Part shown: positions 1 through 12,297 of the stretch, piece after piece
Position numbering within the stretch: position 1 is the first letter of the stretch
Layout of the letters: each line of letters begins with the position of its first letter
Assembly (NCBI RefSeq): GCF_000002985.6
Contig: NC_003282.8
Location: forward strand, 13,206,001-13,270,000
Length of the DNA stretch: 64,000 nucleotides
From: Caenorhabditis elegans
Taxonomy: Eukaryota; Nematoda; Chromadorea; Rhabditida; Rhabditidae
Reading direction: 5' to 3'
The notes under the pieces: generated by a model
The model's input: only the letters and a program-made list of their open reading frames with translations
What the model was told of the DNA's origin: nothing
The model's database searches: none
Translations under genes and position numbers: made by a program

Positions 1-780
1 ACAAAAGATGACTGCAAGATAACGGAAAAGGAGGCACAACACACGAATGTTCGAACGTTTGTTTTTGGCGGCTGAGTGTGGAGGTCAATGGAGCGCGTTT
101 GCTCTCACAATTCTTTGAGACGCTGCCGCTCGAGGATGAGCATGAAAAAGTGATAATAGGGATATTAATTCGACAATAAGACGGAAAAATCTAGAAAACT
201 GGACTTTTTTTCTGAAACAAGATTAATTGTGCTAAAACAGTCAAATTTCCTCAGAAATACACTTAATTTATTAATTTATCACCTTATTTCAGATCTCATT
301 TAAGGAAAAATAGTTTTTCGAACAGGGAAGTTAAAAAATCCAGTTTCTATCAAAAAGTCGATATTTTCACTACTCTGGGAAGAAAGCGAAGATTACGAAG
401 AGGATAACCGTAAATTATTGATATTTTATCAAATTTTCAATCATTTAGGCGTAAAAAAGTGAAATTCTGTTGAATAATCGCTTAGAGCTATTGATAAAGC
501 TCAAAAAGAAAGAAAATCGATAAAATTAAAAAGTTTGCAATTCAAATTTGAATTCGTAAATGTCGTGAAGTTCGATGCCTTGGTTGTACGGGTTACTGTA
601 GAAACATCACATTTCACGCAGAATCGCAGTGAGCCAAATTTTAAAAATTGAATTAAAATAAACGTTTTAAATTTTTAATGCAAAGCTTCAATGTTTCTTA
701 AAATTTTAATTTTAATTCTTGTTGATAATATAAATAACACTAATTAGTAACATAAGTAACGCAAGAGCCAAAGAAAACTT
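1..780. other. Intergenic, no gene seen
   Basis: AT-rich sequence with no long open frame on either strand and no convincing exon with matching splice sites. It lies beyond the poly(A) signal (AATAAA complement at 781-786) of the first minus-strand gene, so it is probably intergenic or an intron of a gene further left. Confidence 0.5.
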
Positions 781-854
781 TTTATTGAAAATTCTGTAGA
801 ACAGAACTTAATAATTTCAAAAAATCAAATATCGCGTCCATCAATCCCACACAT

Positions 855-1278
855 CTAAGCACGTGGAAGGAACAGATACTCGCCGTTGCTACGTGGAAGA
901 TAGTACAAGTTCTCCCACACTCCTTTTCCATGTTCAGCGATGAAATATCCATGTCCCGAGATGAGCTTCTTCGCACGGTTCTCACGGCACTTTCCAAAAT
1001 TGAATCTGAAACAAAATCCTGACTATTTATCAACAAACGATTTCGAGATAAGCTGACTCAAGTTTTTCACCGACGCCTGCGTACGTTGCAGTGTCCACGA
1101 ACAAAAAGTTTAGCAAGTTGTGAAGTGTGCCGTCATAAAGTGCTCTGTTGTTTGAGTGTTAGTTCAAACTGAAAACAAAATATATATAGAAAGAGACGTC
1201 TAGAAATTAAAAGCTTACCTCATTTACAGCGGCAGACATTGAAATCGTTGCAAGGAGAAGAAGAAGAAGAAGTCTCAT
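855..1278 (-). CDS. Small secreted-protein gene, reading frame unresolved
   Basis: Three exon-like blocks on the minus strand: 1278-1219, 1168-1058 and 1005-855. The first begins with ATG and a run of leucines (MRLLLLLLLATISMSAAVNE), a clear signal peptide, followed by a GTAAGC donor. The last two join in phase 2 across a short intron and end in ...NGEYLFLPRA stop; a poly(A) signal follows at 786-781. The join between blocks 1 and 2 does not keep frame: with the good acceptor (TTTTCAG before 1168) the signal-peptide frame reads 11 codons and stops, while the protein-like frame of block 2 (ALYDGTLHNLLNFLF...) is shifted by one base. An alternative uses an inner ATG at the end of block 1 and a weaker acceptor (CAACAG), giving about 80 residues without the signal peptide. 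It may be a pseudogene, a sequence error or an alternatively spliced gene. I do not recognise a family. Confidence 0.5.
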
Positions 1279-1467
1279 CTTGTCACGAGCAATTTCGAAT
1301 CTCACAATCAACACTAAAGTTAAGACTGACCATCCTTGGCCCATGTGGGTTTTTTTTGTCGGAATTTGAATTAAAAAGGTCACGCGTGGTACAAATTAAA
1401 TTTATTTATTTCTTTTCAACAAGTAAGAAAAATAATTAGAGTAAAAAAATCCTTCTCCTTCGACGTG

Positions 1468-3666
1468 TCATTTTCTCTGAAATAAGGCAAATTTTTTGAA
1501 CTTCCTACAGTGATTTTTTCCCTATAGTCGTTATTAGTCGTTGCAAAAAAAACTATTTCGCAAAGTTCAAAAAGTTACGGTACGTGGTCTCGACGCGAAC
1601 GAAAAATTTCTTCGTGTTAGACTACTTTAACGACTACTGTAGTGTGGAATCATGTTTTCCTAAAATTTTCTTCGGATTTGTAATATTTTTGTACGAGAAA
1701 AGATTTTGAGTGGATAGTAAATGGAAAGTCGATAAAATGTTTTTTTTTCAATAATCTGGCAGATCTACCGTACTAGCCAAAATTCCTATTTTTGAATGTA
1801 GTGTCAGGCTGTCCCATTACGGTTTGATCTATAAAAAATGCGGGAATTTTTTACCCAAAAAAAAATGTGACGTCAGCAAGTTCTTAATCATTCAAAGCCA
1901 GTTGAGAACTCTGTGTCTCTTCTCCCGCAATTTTTGTAGATCTACATACATCAAGCCGAAATGAGACACCACGTGGGAGGTACAACCTTTCTTTTTTAGG
2001 ACAAAACATGCGTGAAGTCACAGGAAATGAGATTACCTTCGAATCCATTTTAACAATATCATATTCCATTGCAATACTTCCAATGACAAATTCCGGATCC
2101 TTGTGAAAATTTGCTTCCTCCACAATCGATTGCTCTGCGTCACAAACCAGCTGAAATTCAAATTTTCTTGCTCGAAAGCTCCTATTTTCTATACCTCAAG
2201 TGCAGTAAATTGTTCCGGTAAATCGAGTTTGTCATTCATACTCTTTTGCAACAATGCTCCATTGCTCATTTCTTGAGTCTGAATTTTTTGAATAATTTTT
2301 TAAACTTGTGCGTAAAATATGATGTAAACTGTAAATATTACTAAGTCTTTGGCAATTTTTGCGTCAAAAGGTCTCGGCACGATGTTTTTGTTGAATACAG
2401 ATGTGCGCCTTTAAAAAGTACTGTAGTTTCAAATTGTTTTTTTCTGCGGGAAATTCATAGACTTTTCATAGTTTTCTCTTAGAATTTTTTATGTTTTTTT
2501 AATCGAAAAACGTTTTATGAAAAACCTGTTTGAAACTACAGCACTCTTTAAAGGAACACAATTTTTGCATTAACAACAAATGTGTCGCGTCGAGACCGGG
2601 TACAGTAGTTTTGGGGCGAAAATTTCAAAATCGCTTCGAAAGTTAGAAATGCCCCCACCAATCTGAGTCTTCTAAAAGCTAAATATTTTTTCTCCAATTC
2701 CTTCCGCATCTTCATCTTATAAATAACTCCTTCTCGAATTGGGAATTGTTTTGCCAAATCTTGCCCGATTTCCTCATTCGTCGGCTGGTCAAGAATTGTC
2801 TCTCGAATTCGATTAGTTTGCAAAAACTTGAGCTTTCTCTCGTGTCTGCGTCTCTTCACACTCTCGCGATGGAATCGAATGGAGTTTCGGATTTTCATCC
2901 AAATGAATAATACAACAGCAGCTGGTATCATGCAACTTATCCCGATTTTTGCAACTTCTTGCCATTGACGGGCACTGCGTTCTCGGTTTCTGCAAATTGT
3001 ACAGATTTTGTGTAGTTTCAAATTGCGCGTAAGATTTGGAGCATTGGGTCGTTTGAAATTCAAATAAAAATAGTCAATTTGGAGTTCTCCTCGAGGAGTA
3101 CACAAGCCGCGTAAACCCACAGACGGTCTGATGCACCATACTTGACGCGCAGAATTCACTAACCCAAGATAAATCTCCGCATATCGATTCAATCGCATAC
3201 ACCAATCATAACATTTAAAGTCGTTTGGAAACTTCTGGAAATTTTTAATTTTATTGATTTTTCTACCGCTGAATTTTTTACTTCACAAGTTGCCCAGTTG
3301 TCACCATTTTGGCAGGAGATGACAGTAAAACCTGAGAAGAGTATTAAGATAATTATCGAAGAACCTGAAAATTCATAATTTACAGTTTAAAAAAACTGGA
3401 AAATCAAGAATTATGCGCAAATTCGTGAAAACAGCTTTAAAAAATTAACCCAAACGTGCCGAGCGTGGCCGAGTTTTTATCATGTTCGGCCACCTAGCAA
3501 GGGTCTCACAACACCATCACACAAAGTGGCGTCGCCTACGTTGCCTAGGAAATTGAAAAACTCGGCCAGCGATTTAGATTCGTTTTTATTTTATTGAGTG
3601 ACCGAGTTTCTCCCATTTTTTCTAGGTCACATAGCAAAAGCGCCGCTTCAAAAACTCACTTGCCAT
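1468..3666 (-). CDS. Unrecognised one-pass type I membrane protein, 232 aa
   Basis: Seven exons spliced in phase: 3666-3660, 3364-3282, 3234-3164, 2989-2659, 2278-2195, 2150-2037 and 1476-1468. The start codon sits in a 7-nt first exon (ATG GCA A) with a strong GTGAG donor; the second exon supplies a hydrophobic signal peptide (MASSSIIILILFSGF...). A short ectodomain of roughly residues 20-55 carries four cysteines, then comes one membrane helix (ISCMIPAAVVLFIW, about residues 70-86), followed by a strongly basic juxtamembrane stretch (ESVKRRRHERKLK) and an acidic cytoplasmic tail. The last coding exon is only 9 nt (AGA AAA TGA), and a poly(A) signal lies near 1405. Introns 4 and 6 carry palindromic repeats. 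No family is recognised. It lies just downstream of cho-1 on the same strand, about 0.3 kb past the cho-1 stop codon. Confidence 0.7.
1800..1978. repeat. Palindromic MITE-like element, family A
   Basis: An inverted repeat of about 175 bp. One arm reads like CAGGCTGTCCCATTACGGTT and the other is its diverged complement (CCGAAATGAGACACCACGTG). The inside arms contain the ATGCGGGA / TCCCGCA pair, and a TGACGTCAGCA segment sits in the loop. It lies in the last intron of the one-pass membrane protein gene. Related copies occur near 16905, 47697, 55003, 58129 and 62222. Confidence 0.85.
2367..2622. repeat. Palindromic MITE-like element, family B
   Basis: Inverted repeat of about 250 bp with outer arms containing GGTCTCGGCACGA / TCGCGTCGAGACC and inner arms containing GTGCGCCTTTAAAAAGTACT / ACTCTTTAAAGG. 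It sits in an intron of the 1468-3666 gene. Related copies lie near 27732, 45375, 50376, 54425, 58976 and 60553. Confidence 0.85.
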
Positions 3667-5100
3667 CAGACTTTTACCGAAAAATAAAGAAAAATAAAAA
3701 AGAAAAAAGAAAAATTTAAACAAAAATAATTAATTGGTCACGTTTTTATTGGAATTTCTGAACATGTCAAAATTCATCAAATTTTTTTCTTTCAAATTTT
3801 AGGAAAATAAATAAAAACTAAAGTGTATCCACCGGATGGGTCTATTAATAGAGATCTGAAATTTGAGAAAGTGAGAAAAAAGTTAACGAAAACTAAAAAA
3901 AATACAAAAAAAAATTTGGGAGGAAATTAAGTGAACACGTGGAACAAGTTCGTCTCTTTTAATTGCTATTTGTGGAATAATAACTTTGGTCCGAATATGG
4001 ATGTAATAATGTATTTTCATCAGACGGCTGTTGGTTCGGATGTACTGGAGCCGGTGTTCCGTTTGGAGCCTGAAATGAGTTTTGAAATTAGGAACAAAAA
4101 TTCGAAATTTAGAAATCGGGGAGACTGAACTTTGCCTCAAAAATTGCTTTAAAGGTGGAAAAATGTTCAGAAAACTTGAGCGGCCGGGAACTTACTTGGT
4201 AGCCGTGAAAAAAAAAACTCGACCACTGTCGAAAAGGCAAAAATTAATTCGAAATTTGGATTTTTAAATTTGAGGCGTTAGGGGGGCGCCTCAGCCAAAA
4301 AAGTGCAAAATGGTCAGGAAAAAACTTGGCCACCGATTTTAGACGGCCACGACGCACAAGACCTTTTCCCAGGGAAGGGTGCTGTAATTTTAATTTTCTT
4401 TTTATTTCTTTTTTTAAACTTTTTTTTAACTAAATCAAGTTCCAAAAATAGATAAGGAATTCAAGAAAAAACTGGTAAAAAAAACAGATTTTAACAAAAA
4501 AAACTGGTGGCCGAGTTTTCTCTTTTTTTTTTAATAAAAAAAAACGTTTTTAATTTTTGTTGGAATTTGTTGAAAATTTGTCTCAATTGTTCCGAAAAAA
4601 TTTAAATACCGTATATCTTCTATTAGTATGGCCTCCCAATGACTCTTGCACCTACTTTTTTTTGGTGCAAACCCTCCTTACTAATTTTAAGATTTTAATA
4701 ACATTTTTTGAATATTTTGCAACAATTTATGAGAACATTTTTATGAGATTGAATTTATTGTACCTTTTTGTTGCAATTTCAATCAAATTTTCTATATTTC
4801 CAAATTAAAGTTGGAGTTTTTCAAGTAAATACTAGTAAGCCCCAACACAGAAAAATGTTCTGAAAATTAGTATTGCACTCCCTAATAGTCTTGCACTCCC
4901 TATTAGTATAGCAAGCGGGAAGACCTTCGAAAAATAGTATTGCAGCCATATTAATAGAAGAAATACGGTAAAATTTTATTTCGCAAATTATTTTTTCCAA
5001 CTCTGGGTTTTCCACAATTTCCTTGCAAATTCACAATTTTCATGAGATGACCGAGTTTTTGCATTCTCACGGCCACCAAAGGTCACCTATTTGAAAATTA
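3440..5100. repeat. Cluster of GTGGCCGAG-type dispersed repeats
   Basis: Several copies in both orientations of a short dispersed repeat whose core is 'ACTCGGCCAC ... GTGGCCGAGTTTT' (3460-3660, 4180-4400, 4500-4520, 5045-5085). The cluster covers the last intron and the 3' flank of cho-1. The same core recurs at about 11865-11960, 13930-14040, 46850-47200, 48820-48850 and 52040-52095. Confidence 0.7.
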
Positions 5101-8100
5101 ATAATTATCCCAATTTCCAGCATTTTGAGGCAATTTTATCCATCTAATGTGTACTTTTCATTCAAAACCTCTACCAAAAACACGTGAAAAAAAAACAATT
5201 TCTGCATTCCAATTTAAAATTTGCTCGTAAAATCTGATGCATTGGGTCTGTAGAATTACGGACCCAGTGCATCAGATTTTTATGTCAAAAAATATTCAAA
5301 ATGTGTCCAAATTTCTTAAAGTTGAAAAATAGTTATTAAAAATATACAAAATAAAAAAAACTGGGGGAATTGCATTCCGTCACACTCTACCTTCATATTC
5401 AAGGTCTCACTACTAACAGCAAACGATACATCTGACGGAAGGGGTACATGATCTATCGGAATATTCACTACACAACCCATTACGTCCCACTCCGGAGACA
5501 AACGTCCCGATTTGAACAGCTTCTCCGATTGTATTGATACCTGCAAAAAGATGGGGGTTTTTTTTTCCGAAGAAGTTGAAATTTCAGAGATCACGTGGTG
5601 TCAGAGTGTCTCACTTCAGCTTCATCTACGTAGATCTACAAAAAATGCGGGAGTTGAGACGCAGAGTTCTCAACTGATTTTGCATGGCAGAATAGCCCAA
5701 TTTTGGGTCATTTTACTAAATTTTTGGGGACAAAATGAATAGTTTTGGTCAAAATGCATTGACAATATTTTGATGGGCGCGGCAAATTTCGAAATTTGTC
5801 GAGCTCGGCAAACGGAAAACTCGGCAAATTTGCCGCACACCCCTGACACAAACTTCCTACATACATCTACAAATGACCGTTTTATAGGTTCACACTTTTA
5901 CACGGCCGTTCTCTAGAAAAAACTTACAATGTAGATAGTAGCCATTGAAGATAACATAGCAGTTGTCCTGAATGGGAAATACTGTACCCCATCCGTATAC
6001 ATTGGATAATGGAAGAACGCTGGCAGCGATACAAGTGGCTCGCCTCCAATCAAACGGAGCACAAGACCGACTGCATAGCCAGCCAATGAGCCATACGTAT
6101 TGCTACGTGGCATATATACAACACATAATAGTTGAGGGAAGAGTATGACGTAGACCAAATCTGCACAAAGATACCAAAGCCCATAGATGGATTGAATGGT
6201 AAGTGCCATGATGGTTGCCATGATACCAACACAGATGATGGCTATTCTCATCACAATTATCACTTCTTTTTCAGACGCGTGAGGGCGAATTGTGAGCTTC
6301 CAGATGTTGTGAGCAAACATTGATGCTGCTGATAGTACAGATGAATCTGCAGATGACATTACAGCAGCCGACACTGCGCCGAGTCCTGAAAATTGGAAGC
6401 ATAAAGACTATCAGTTTGATTAGACGGCATCCGTGCCTGCTTGAAGGCACGAAGTAGGCAGGTAGGCATTTTTGCATACGTTTATTGTTTCTTACCAATA
6501 AAGGCGACCCATCTTGGCGTAAGATACTGGAATACCAACGGGACCACCATGTTTCTCTTATCCGGTGGAATCGATTCGACCTTAGTTCCATTGTTCCATG
6601 GGGAATAATCAGTCATTCTCCAGTCTGTGTTCCTGGCAATTGCACCGATCAACGCTGGTGGAATCGCCATGAGAATGCATCCGACGCCCGCCACAAACGA
6701 CAACGTCTGTGCTCCATGAGCAGTTTTTGAGGAGAGAACTCTTTGGAAGTACACTTGCCATGGAATTCCTCCAAAGACAAGGAGAAGCATGCAATCAATC
6801 CAGAGAGATGTTTCTTTGAATCCTGGAATTATTGACATATTAGATAATGCTTTAAAGGAGGACTAACGGTTCGGACGATTTTGAACGTATAAACCCAAAA
6901 TGAGCTCAAATAAAAGAATTTTGTAATGGAACTTTTCAAAAATGTTTTTAAAATATTTTGCGGCGGTTCAAAATTTCCAAAAACTACACTAATTTCACCC
7001 GAAATTCGAGATTTTAGCTAAAATCAGTGTTATTTTTTCGGAATTTTGAACCTCCATGAAAATTTTTTGAAACAGTCTATACGTTTAAAATTGTCCGAAT
7101 CTTTAAATAAAACTGAATTTTTAAAAAAAACTCTACGCACCTCCAATCTCTCCAATCCAGTCGCCTGCATTCCTGGAAATATCCTTCGCACCATCATGCA
7201 CCATAGCCGCCGGCACGCAAACCCACTGAAAAAGTGCAGCTTAAGATTTCTGACGTCATCACGGAGTAAACTCACCAAACCGACGAAAATGCAAAATAGT
7301 TGAACGACGTCAGTGTACGCGACTGCATAGTATCCACCGGTGAATGTGTAGAATACGGCAATACAGGCCGACAGGGTCACTGATGCATTCATGTCGATTC
7401 CAAGAATTACCGACAGTGTTGCACCTGGAAAATTTCTGTTTTAAAGTAGCTTTTTCGAGATTTTTCTAATGTTTTCGGCAACTCAAATGGCCTAGTTTTT
7501 CGCGATTTGAGCGGTTTAGAGGCGTACCACAACCCAAAAATTTTAATTTTAAAGTTTTCAGATATTTTTCCAGTCCGCAGATTTTTTTCTTACTTTATCA
7601 AAGAACTAAAACGAATTTGACAAGTTTTGACAATAATTCAACAATATAAAAATTGCTAGCAAAAGCCTTTTGAAGTTCTTGCTCCGAGTGGGTTTAAAAT
7701 TGCAAAAAAATTGCATTATTTGGAAACTTACCAAGTGCCGAAAGAATGGCTGCTGTCCAGAATGTTTCACCAAGAAGTGCTGGAACATACATCAAGCCAC
7801 CGATTCGTTGGCCATATTTGTGCTGAAAAAAATCCAGAATTTCAATAATTGTCTGAAGTTTAAGAAACCTCCCAAGTTTTCGAAAATTATCAAAAGTTCG
7901 TCCAAAAATTAATTCCAAAAAATTCCAAAACTCCAAAATTCAAAAAATTCAAAAAAAAATCCAAAGTTCCCGGACCTACCTGAAAAGGATCGAGCATTGT
8001 AATATATCCTTCTTCTCGCATTTTCTTTGCGAAAAGTAGTCCTCCCATAACAAGGGAAATTGCATATCCAACTGGAGCCTGACATCCAAGGAGACCTGCA

Positions 8101-8559
8101 ATTTTTCAGTGTATGTATGTCAGCGAACTATTGCTTAAAATTTTCAAGACCCGAAAATTATTTTTGCTATCGTTTTTCTTCATATTTGACATGTTTTTCC
8201 TATAAAAAACCGAAAAGTATAGTAAATAAATGAAATATATACGGTTACTGTAACTAAAACGTTTTTATCGTACCAAGACCCGAGATAGCTAAAAAGTGAA
8301 TTTACTTGCTCTCACCTCCATTATACAGAGCCTCGGCGGTTCCATTGATATAAGCACCGCCAACCCACGTGGCAGTCATTGTGAAAATTCCGACAAGAGT
8401 TCCGATGTTTCTCCCAGCTAACATCACCTCTTCCGTCGCCGCGCCGGCTTCTGATTCAAGCTCTTTTGAACTTTTCGATTTTCTACCCGCCCATATTCCA
8501 ACGACAAGAATGAGCACGTAGAAGAACACAATGGCCACGATACCCAATAAGTCGGCCAT
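3959..8559 (-). CDS. cho-1: High-affinity Na+/choline cotransporter CHO-1
   Basis: Nine exons joined in phase: 8559-8316, 8095-7980, 7822-7732, 7424-7276, 7225-7141, 6822-6496, 6385-5928, 5540-5391 and 4069-3959, giving 577 codons including stop (576 aa). This is the solute:sodium symporter family member that returns choline from the synaptic cleft into cholinergic terminals for acetylcholine synthesis. The protein starts [25 protein letters not shown], a first membrane helix, and continues with the CHT1-like [13 protein letters not shown] stretch, about 12-13 membrane segments, and a cytoplasmic tail with [17 protein letters not shown], which resembles the start of the human CHT1 tail. An acceptor (TTTTCCAG) lies 7 bases before the ATG, fitting trans-splicing or a 5' UTR intron. 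A poly(A) signal lies near 3745. Introns 7 and 8 are long and repeat-filled. Confidence 0.95.
5215..5288. repeat. Short perfect-stem hairpin (ATGCATTGGGTC)
   Basis: Within cho-1 intron 8, AAATCTGATGCATTGGGTC and its near-exact complement GACCCAGTGCATCAGATTT are separated by about 12 bases, forming a 19-bp stem. Related sequences occur at 54056-54130 and 54393-54420. Confidence 0.8.
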
Positions 8560-9250
8560 ATTTGTCCTGGAAAATTAAAATTGGAAATGTGAAAATCGAA
8601 AAGAAAAGTAGACGAAAATTGGATAAGATAGAGGAACTCGCAAGATGTCGGCGGCCTGATATTGGTTGGGGTCAAGATTTTTGCCTTTTCCCCGTGAGTG
8701 AACGAGAAAAAGGCGGGGCCTATTTGGATGTACACACAAAGCAGTTTCAATATTTTGAGTGTACGAGAAACAGTTCTCTGTAGTTCTAACTTTAAAAATT
8801 ACGCTGTAGTTCTTTTTTAAATTAAGTTTAAAAATTTAATTGTGGTAGAATTTTTAAATATTTTTTTTCAAATTGATTAGTTTTTATCGATTTCAATTTA
8901 TTTTCAAAAACAATGTGAATACTAAATACAAACTATAAACTTTTTCTCGCAGTGAGACCCATACTAATGAACCCGTGGACCTTTAAATGTATTTTTCGCC
9001 GCAAGACCCGAAATGAATGTTCTTTTAATTACAAAGTTACGATTATTAGAAGAAAAATCTCAATGATGACGACGAAGAAGAGATATTCAAAAGCAAAAAA
9101 GGAGAGTCTGAGAATAAGTAAAAACTGAGAAATAGTTAATTATTTATCCGAGATACCGCCACATCGATATATATTTTTTTTTCATTTCACACACTCACAC
9201 TGACTCTATTCAATTCCATTTTTCTTCATTTTCTTCTAATTCTTCGTGGG
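8560..9250. promoter_or_regulatory. Proximal upstream region of cho-1
   Basis: Non-coding sequence immediately 5' of the cho-1 start. It holds a GC-richer patch at about 8650-8725 with GTTGGGGTC and AGGCGGGGCC. At 9190-9260 a CACACTCACACTGACTC stretch runs into TTCTTCTAATTC and ATGAG followed by a GTGAGT donor-like sequence. No TATA box is assigned. That it drives cho-1 follows from position only. Confidence 0.35.
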
Positions 9251-9744
9251 AAACTGAATGAGGTGAGTAGGCGGTGGCTAGGTGTATAGCTTGGAAATTC
9301 TTATTATTACATCACTAAAGAGATCTAGAATATAGAAATAGTGTTTTTTTATTTTTAGAGTTGAAGTTGAGTGCACATGTACGTATTAAAAAAAAAATTC
9401 AAGTTGATATCTCGATCAACATAATTTATGTTCGAAATTACAACAAATTTGTTAAAATTCTGAAAATTTTCAACTTTTCAAACAATTACTAGCAAGATAG
9501 TTTAGGACCGGATCCATTTTTATTTAGATAAAAAAATTCTGAAAATTATTAGGGTGACGTCATTAGTGTTCTTCTAAACACTAGCTCTCGTGTGACGTCA
9601 CGCCTTCCAACACCAAAAAATTTCCGAAAATTCTAGAGATCGAATGTAAAAACACCGAGAATTTTACTGATAGGAAAGCATTCAAGCGGAGCTAAAACTG
9701 TAAAATTATAGATTTGTGGCTGGGCATAACGCGAAAAACAGTAA

Positions 9745-9940
9745 AGAAAGGGGCGGAGCCTAAATCTAAACTATCAATAATTGGGAGGAGCTCACAGTGC
9801 AAAAAACAAGCACCAAGAAACGGGTGGAGTTACAAATGCAAAAAATCCCGATAAGTGGGCGGAGTTGAAATATACAACATTGTGATAAATGGGCGAGGTT
9901 AACTCAAAAAAAAACAGCCAAGAAGTGGGCGGAGCTTAAA
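9745..9940 (+). repeat. GGGCGGAGC minisatellite
   Basis: Six diverged units spaced 33-40 bp apart, each with a core like AGTGGGCGGAGTT followed by an A-rich stretch (cores near 9748, 9783, 9821, 9857, 9890 and 9927). It is upstream of cho-1, in no gene. Confidence 0.75.
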
Positions 9941-10649
9941 ATTAGAAAAAGGCAAAAGTTGAAGAAGTAATCAGCCTAACATTCTGAAGGTGATAACTTC
10001 ATTTTACTAGGGACTGAAATGTTTTCAGATAACTAGTCTCCGCAAACATCTTGGCCACAATATTCCTGATTCTAACATTTTTCAATTCGCACAGAACACT
10101 TAATGGAAAAATAAGGGTAACAGTGACCTGGATTACTGAAATGACGTGCCCCGTGCTCCACCTCACTAATCTTGATAAAGGAATTCAATTATACAACAAA
10201 TGACTCCTCGAAGTTCTATGCTAAATTGAAATTGAATGAATGAAAAAAAAAGTTTATTTTCAAACGAAAATTGAATGGATATTTGAGTGAATGGCAGAAA
10301 AAGTTTGGAAAAATTGGGGGCGGAATGCTAAGAGACCGGTCTCACCCCGAAAGGGCCCACCTCATCATTTCGAATGCACATGATTTACGAGCAAAAGATT
10401 TGTGCATATGCTTTTGTAAGAAGCCGTCAGAAATTTGGAACCGGGGTTCCAGAAAAGGCTTGAAATTTGAGGAAATTTAAGAAGATTGACGGTATTCTTT
10501 TTTTCGAAGGATATCTGATTACAAAAGGGAGCGCTGAGAATGATTTCATTTTTGAAACCTTAGAAGAGGGTTGATAGCTTTTTTTATTTTAAAAAATAAT
10601 ACGAATTTTCAGAAAAAATTGTAGTAAGCTCTCAGAACCACAAAAATAC

Positions 10650-11105
10650 AGCTTACTTACTCACTTACCTATAGCTATATACCTACTTACCTACCTACCT
10701 ACCCACCTACCTACCTACCTACCTACTAGCCAATTTATCTGCGTGCCTACCTACCGGCTTGCCTACCTAGCTAGAGCGTTGGCGTTGATTGTGTTTTTTT
10801 TATTGCAAAAAACTAGGACCTTTTTTGAACCCCAAAGAAAAATTTTAGATCCTTTCGATAACGTATATAGTTTATAAAATAGTTACTAACATACCTTCCT
10901 ACCTATCTTACTTCTTGCCTACCGTGCTGCCTACCTACCTACCTATCTATTTAGGCATTAAAATTCAAATTTGAACAAGACGCCTAATATTTTAAAACTG
11001 TGCACTTTAAACTTCTGCACAAGTGTCTCAATAACACGATTTGAAAAAAAATTCACTGGTCAGCTAAGGTAGCCACTGCCTGTCGACCTGCCTGCCTACC
11101 TAGTG
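10650..11105. repeat. CCTACCTA tandem-like repeats
   Basis: Arrays of ACCTACCTACCTACC with interspersed GCCTACC units at about 10655-10770, 10895-10955 and 11080-11102. The same motif in the other orientation (GTAGGCAGGTAGGC) recurs at 6440-6470, 12670-12740, 14090-14300, 14400-14620, 52240-52285 and 53240-53475. Confidence 0.8.
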
Positions 11106-12033
11106 TAGTTCCTCGGTTTTCTCTATTCAATCAAATAGTTGGAAGAAAGGATTCAGAAGTACTTTGGCAATATGCAGAAGGTATGCGTAGGCACGCCGGC
11201 AACGCCTACGTGGAAGACCTTCAAAAAATACCTACGAAAACTGGAAAACCTTTTATGCAAATTGCAGAAAGCCAAGATATGGGCGGAGCCTCTATTTAGG
11301 TCATTCAACAAATAAAATCCTTCAACAAATAAAATTCAAAAATAAATTTTAATTGGCATCTCACAAAGATTTATCATTTCTGGAGGAGTATTCAAAAGAA
11401 AAAGTTGTTATAAGAAAACATGGAAAAATGAATAGGGGAAACTAATTGGACAACCTTCTTTTTAAGAGAAGATTCATATTTCGATGTGTGTGTATGGGAA
11501 AGAGAGGAGGATGAGCAAAAGAGCAACGGATTGAGCCAATCAAACAAGTTTTAAGAAAGGATTTGCAACTGCGGAAATGTTTTGTCAAGCGTTTCTTGTT
11601 TTCTTCGCTTTTTTTGCAACTATCGAAAATAAATTTATAGGTCGTGAAGGGTGGTGAAAAGTGGCATGCGCCTTTAAACGGGTACGGTAATCGCTTTAGA
11701 AATTCGGTAGGACCTACAATATCATTCAATGCTCCTAAAATGAATTTTTTCCTACATGGCCGTAAAAAATTGGCGGCCGCGAATTTTCTCGGACCTAGAC
11801 TAAAACGAAAGTTGCTCGGAATCTTCAAAAACCCAGAGGAAATTTGAAATTCCGCGCACCCGTGGCCGAGTTTTCTAGAGGGCACTCTTCTTTCTAGTAT
11901 CCTACGTGGCCGCGAGAGATGAAAACTCAGCCATCAATTTTTGTCACGCGGCCACGGAGCAAATGTGGTTTTTTGCCACTGTGGGGGTGGAAGTTTGAAG
12001 AAAAATTGAGGAAGAATTTAAAGGCAACATGTC

Positions 12034-12297
12034 ATGCTTCTTCTTTTTCTTTTATTTAGTTTTTTGTCTGTTTCGAACACTTGGAGACATCGCCGCCGCG
12101 AGTTCTCAATTGAATTTGCAATGATTTTGGTGGTGAGCAGCACAAGCAATAAGAAAAAGAAAAGAAGACGACGTCACTGGGAAGACTACGACGAAGAAGA
12201 AAACATCGAAGAAAGTTCAAGTTTCCGTAACCAATTCGGAGCAGCGGCGGAGCAAGAAGAAGAAGAAGCACACGACTTTTCGAAGCGGAAAGAGTGA
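12034..12297 (+). other. Open frame of doubtful status, 87 codons
   Basis: Starts with a hydrophobic stretch (MLLLFLLFSFLSVSN) and turns into a lysine/arginine- then glutamate-rich tail, stopping at 12297. A donor-like GTGAGC occurs at the end of the hydrophobic half. Base composition is richer in G+C than the flanks. No homology is recognised and the antisense frame is also open, so composition alone may explain it. Confidence 0.2.

Noticed and set aside
9190-9262. Possible first exon ending ATGAG|GTGAGT on the plus strand
   Set aside because: The donor is good and the upstream sequence promoter-like, but no downstream exon of matching phase could be found before 15978, where the next gene has its own signal-peptide start.
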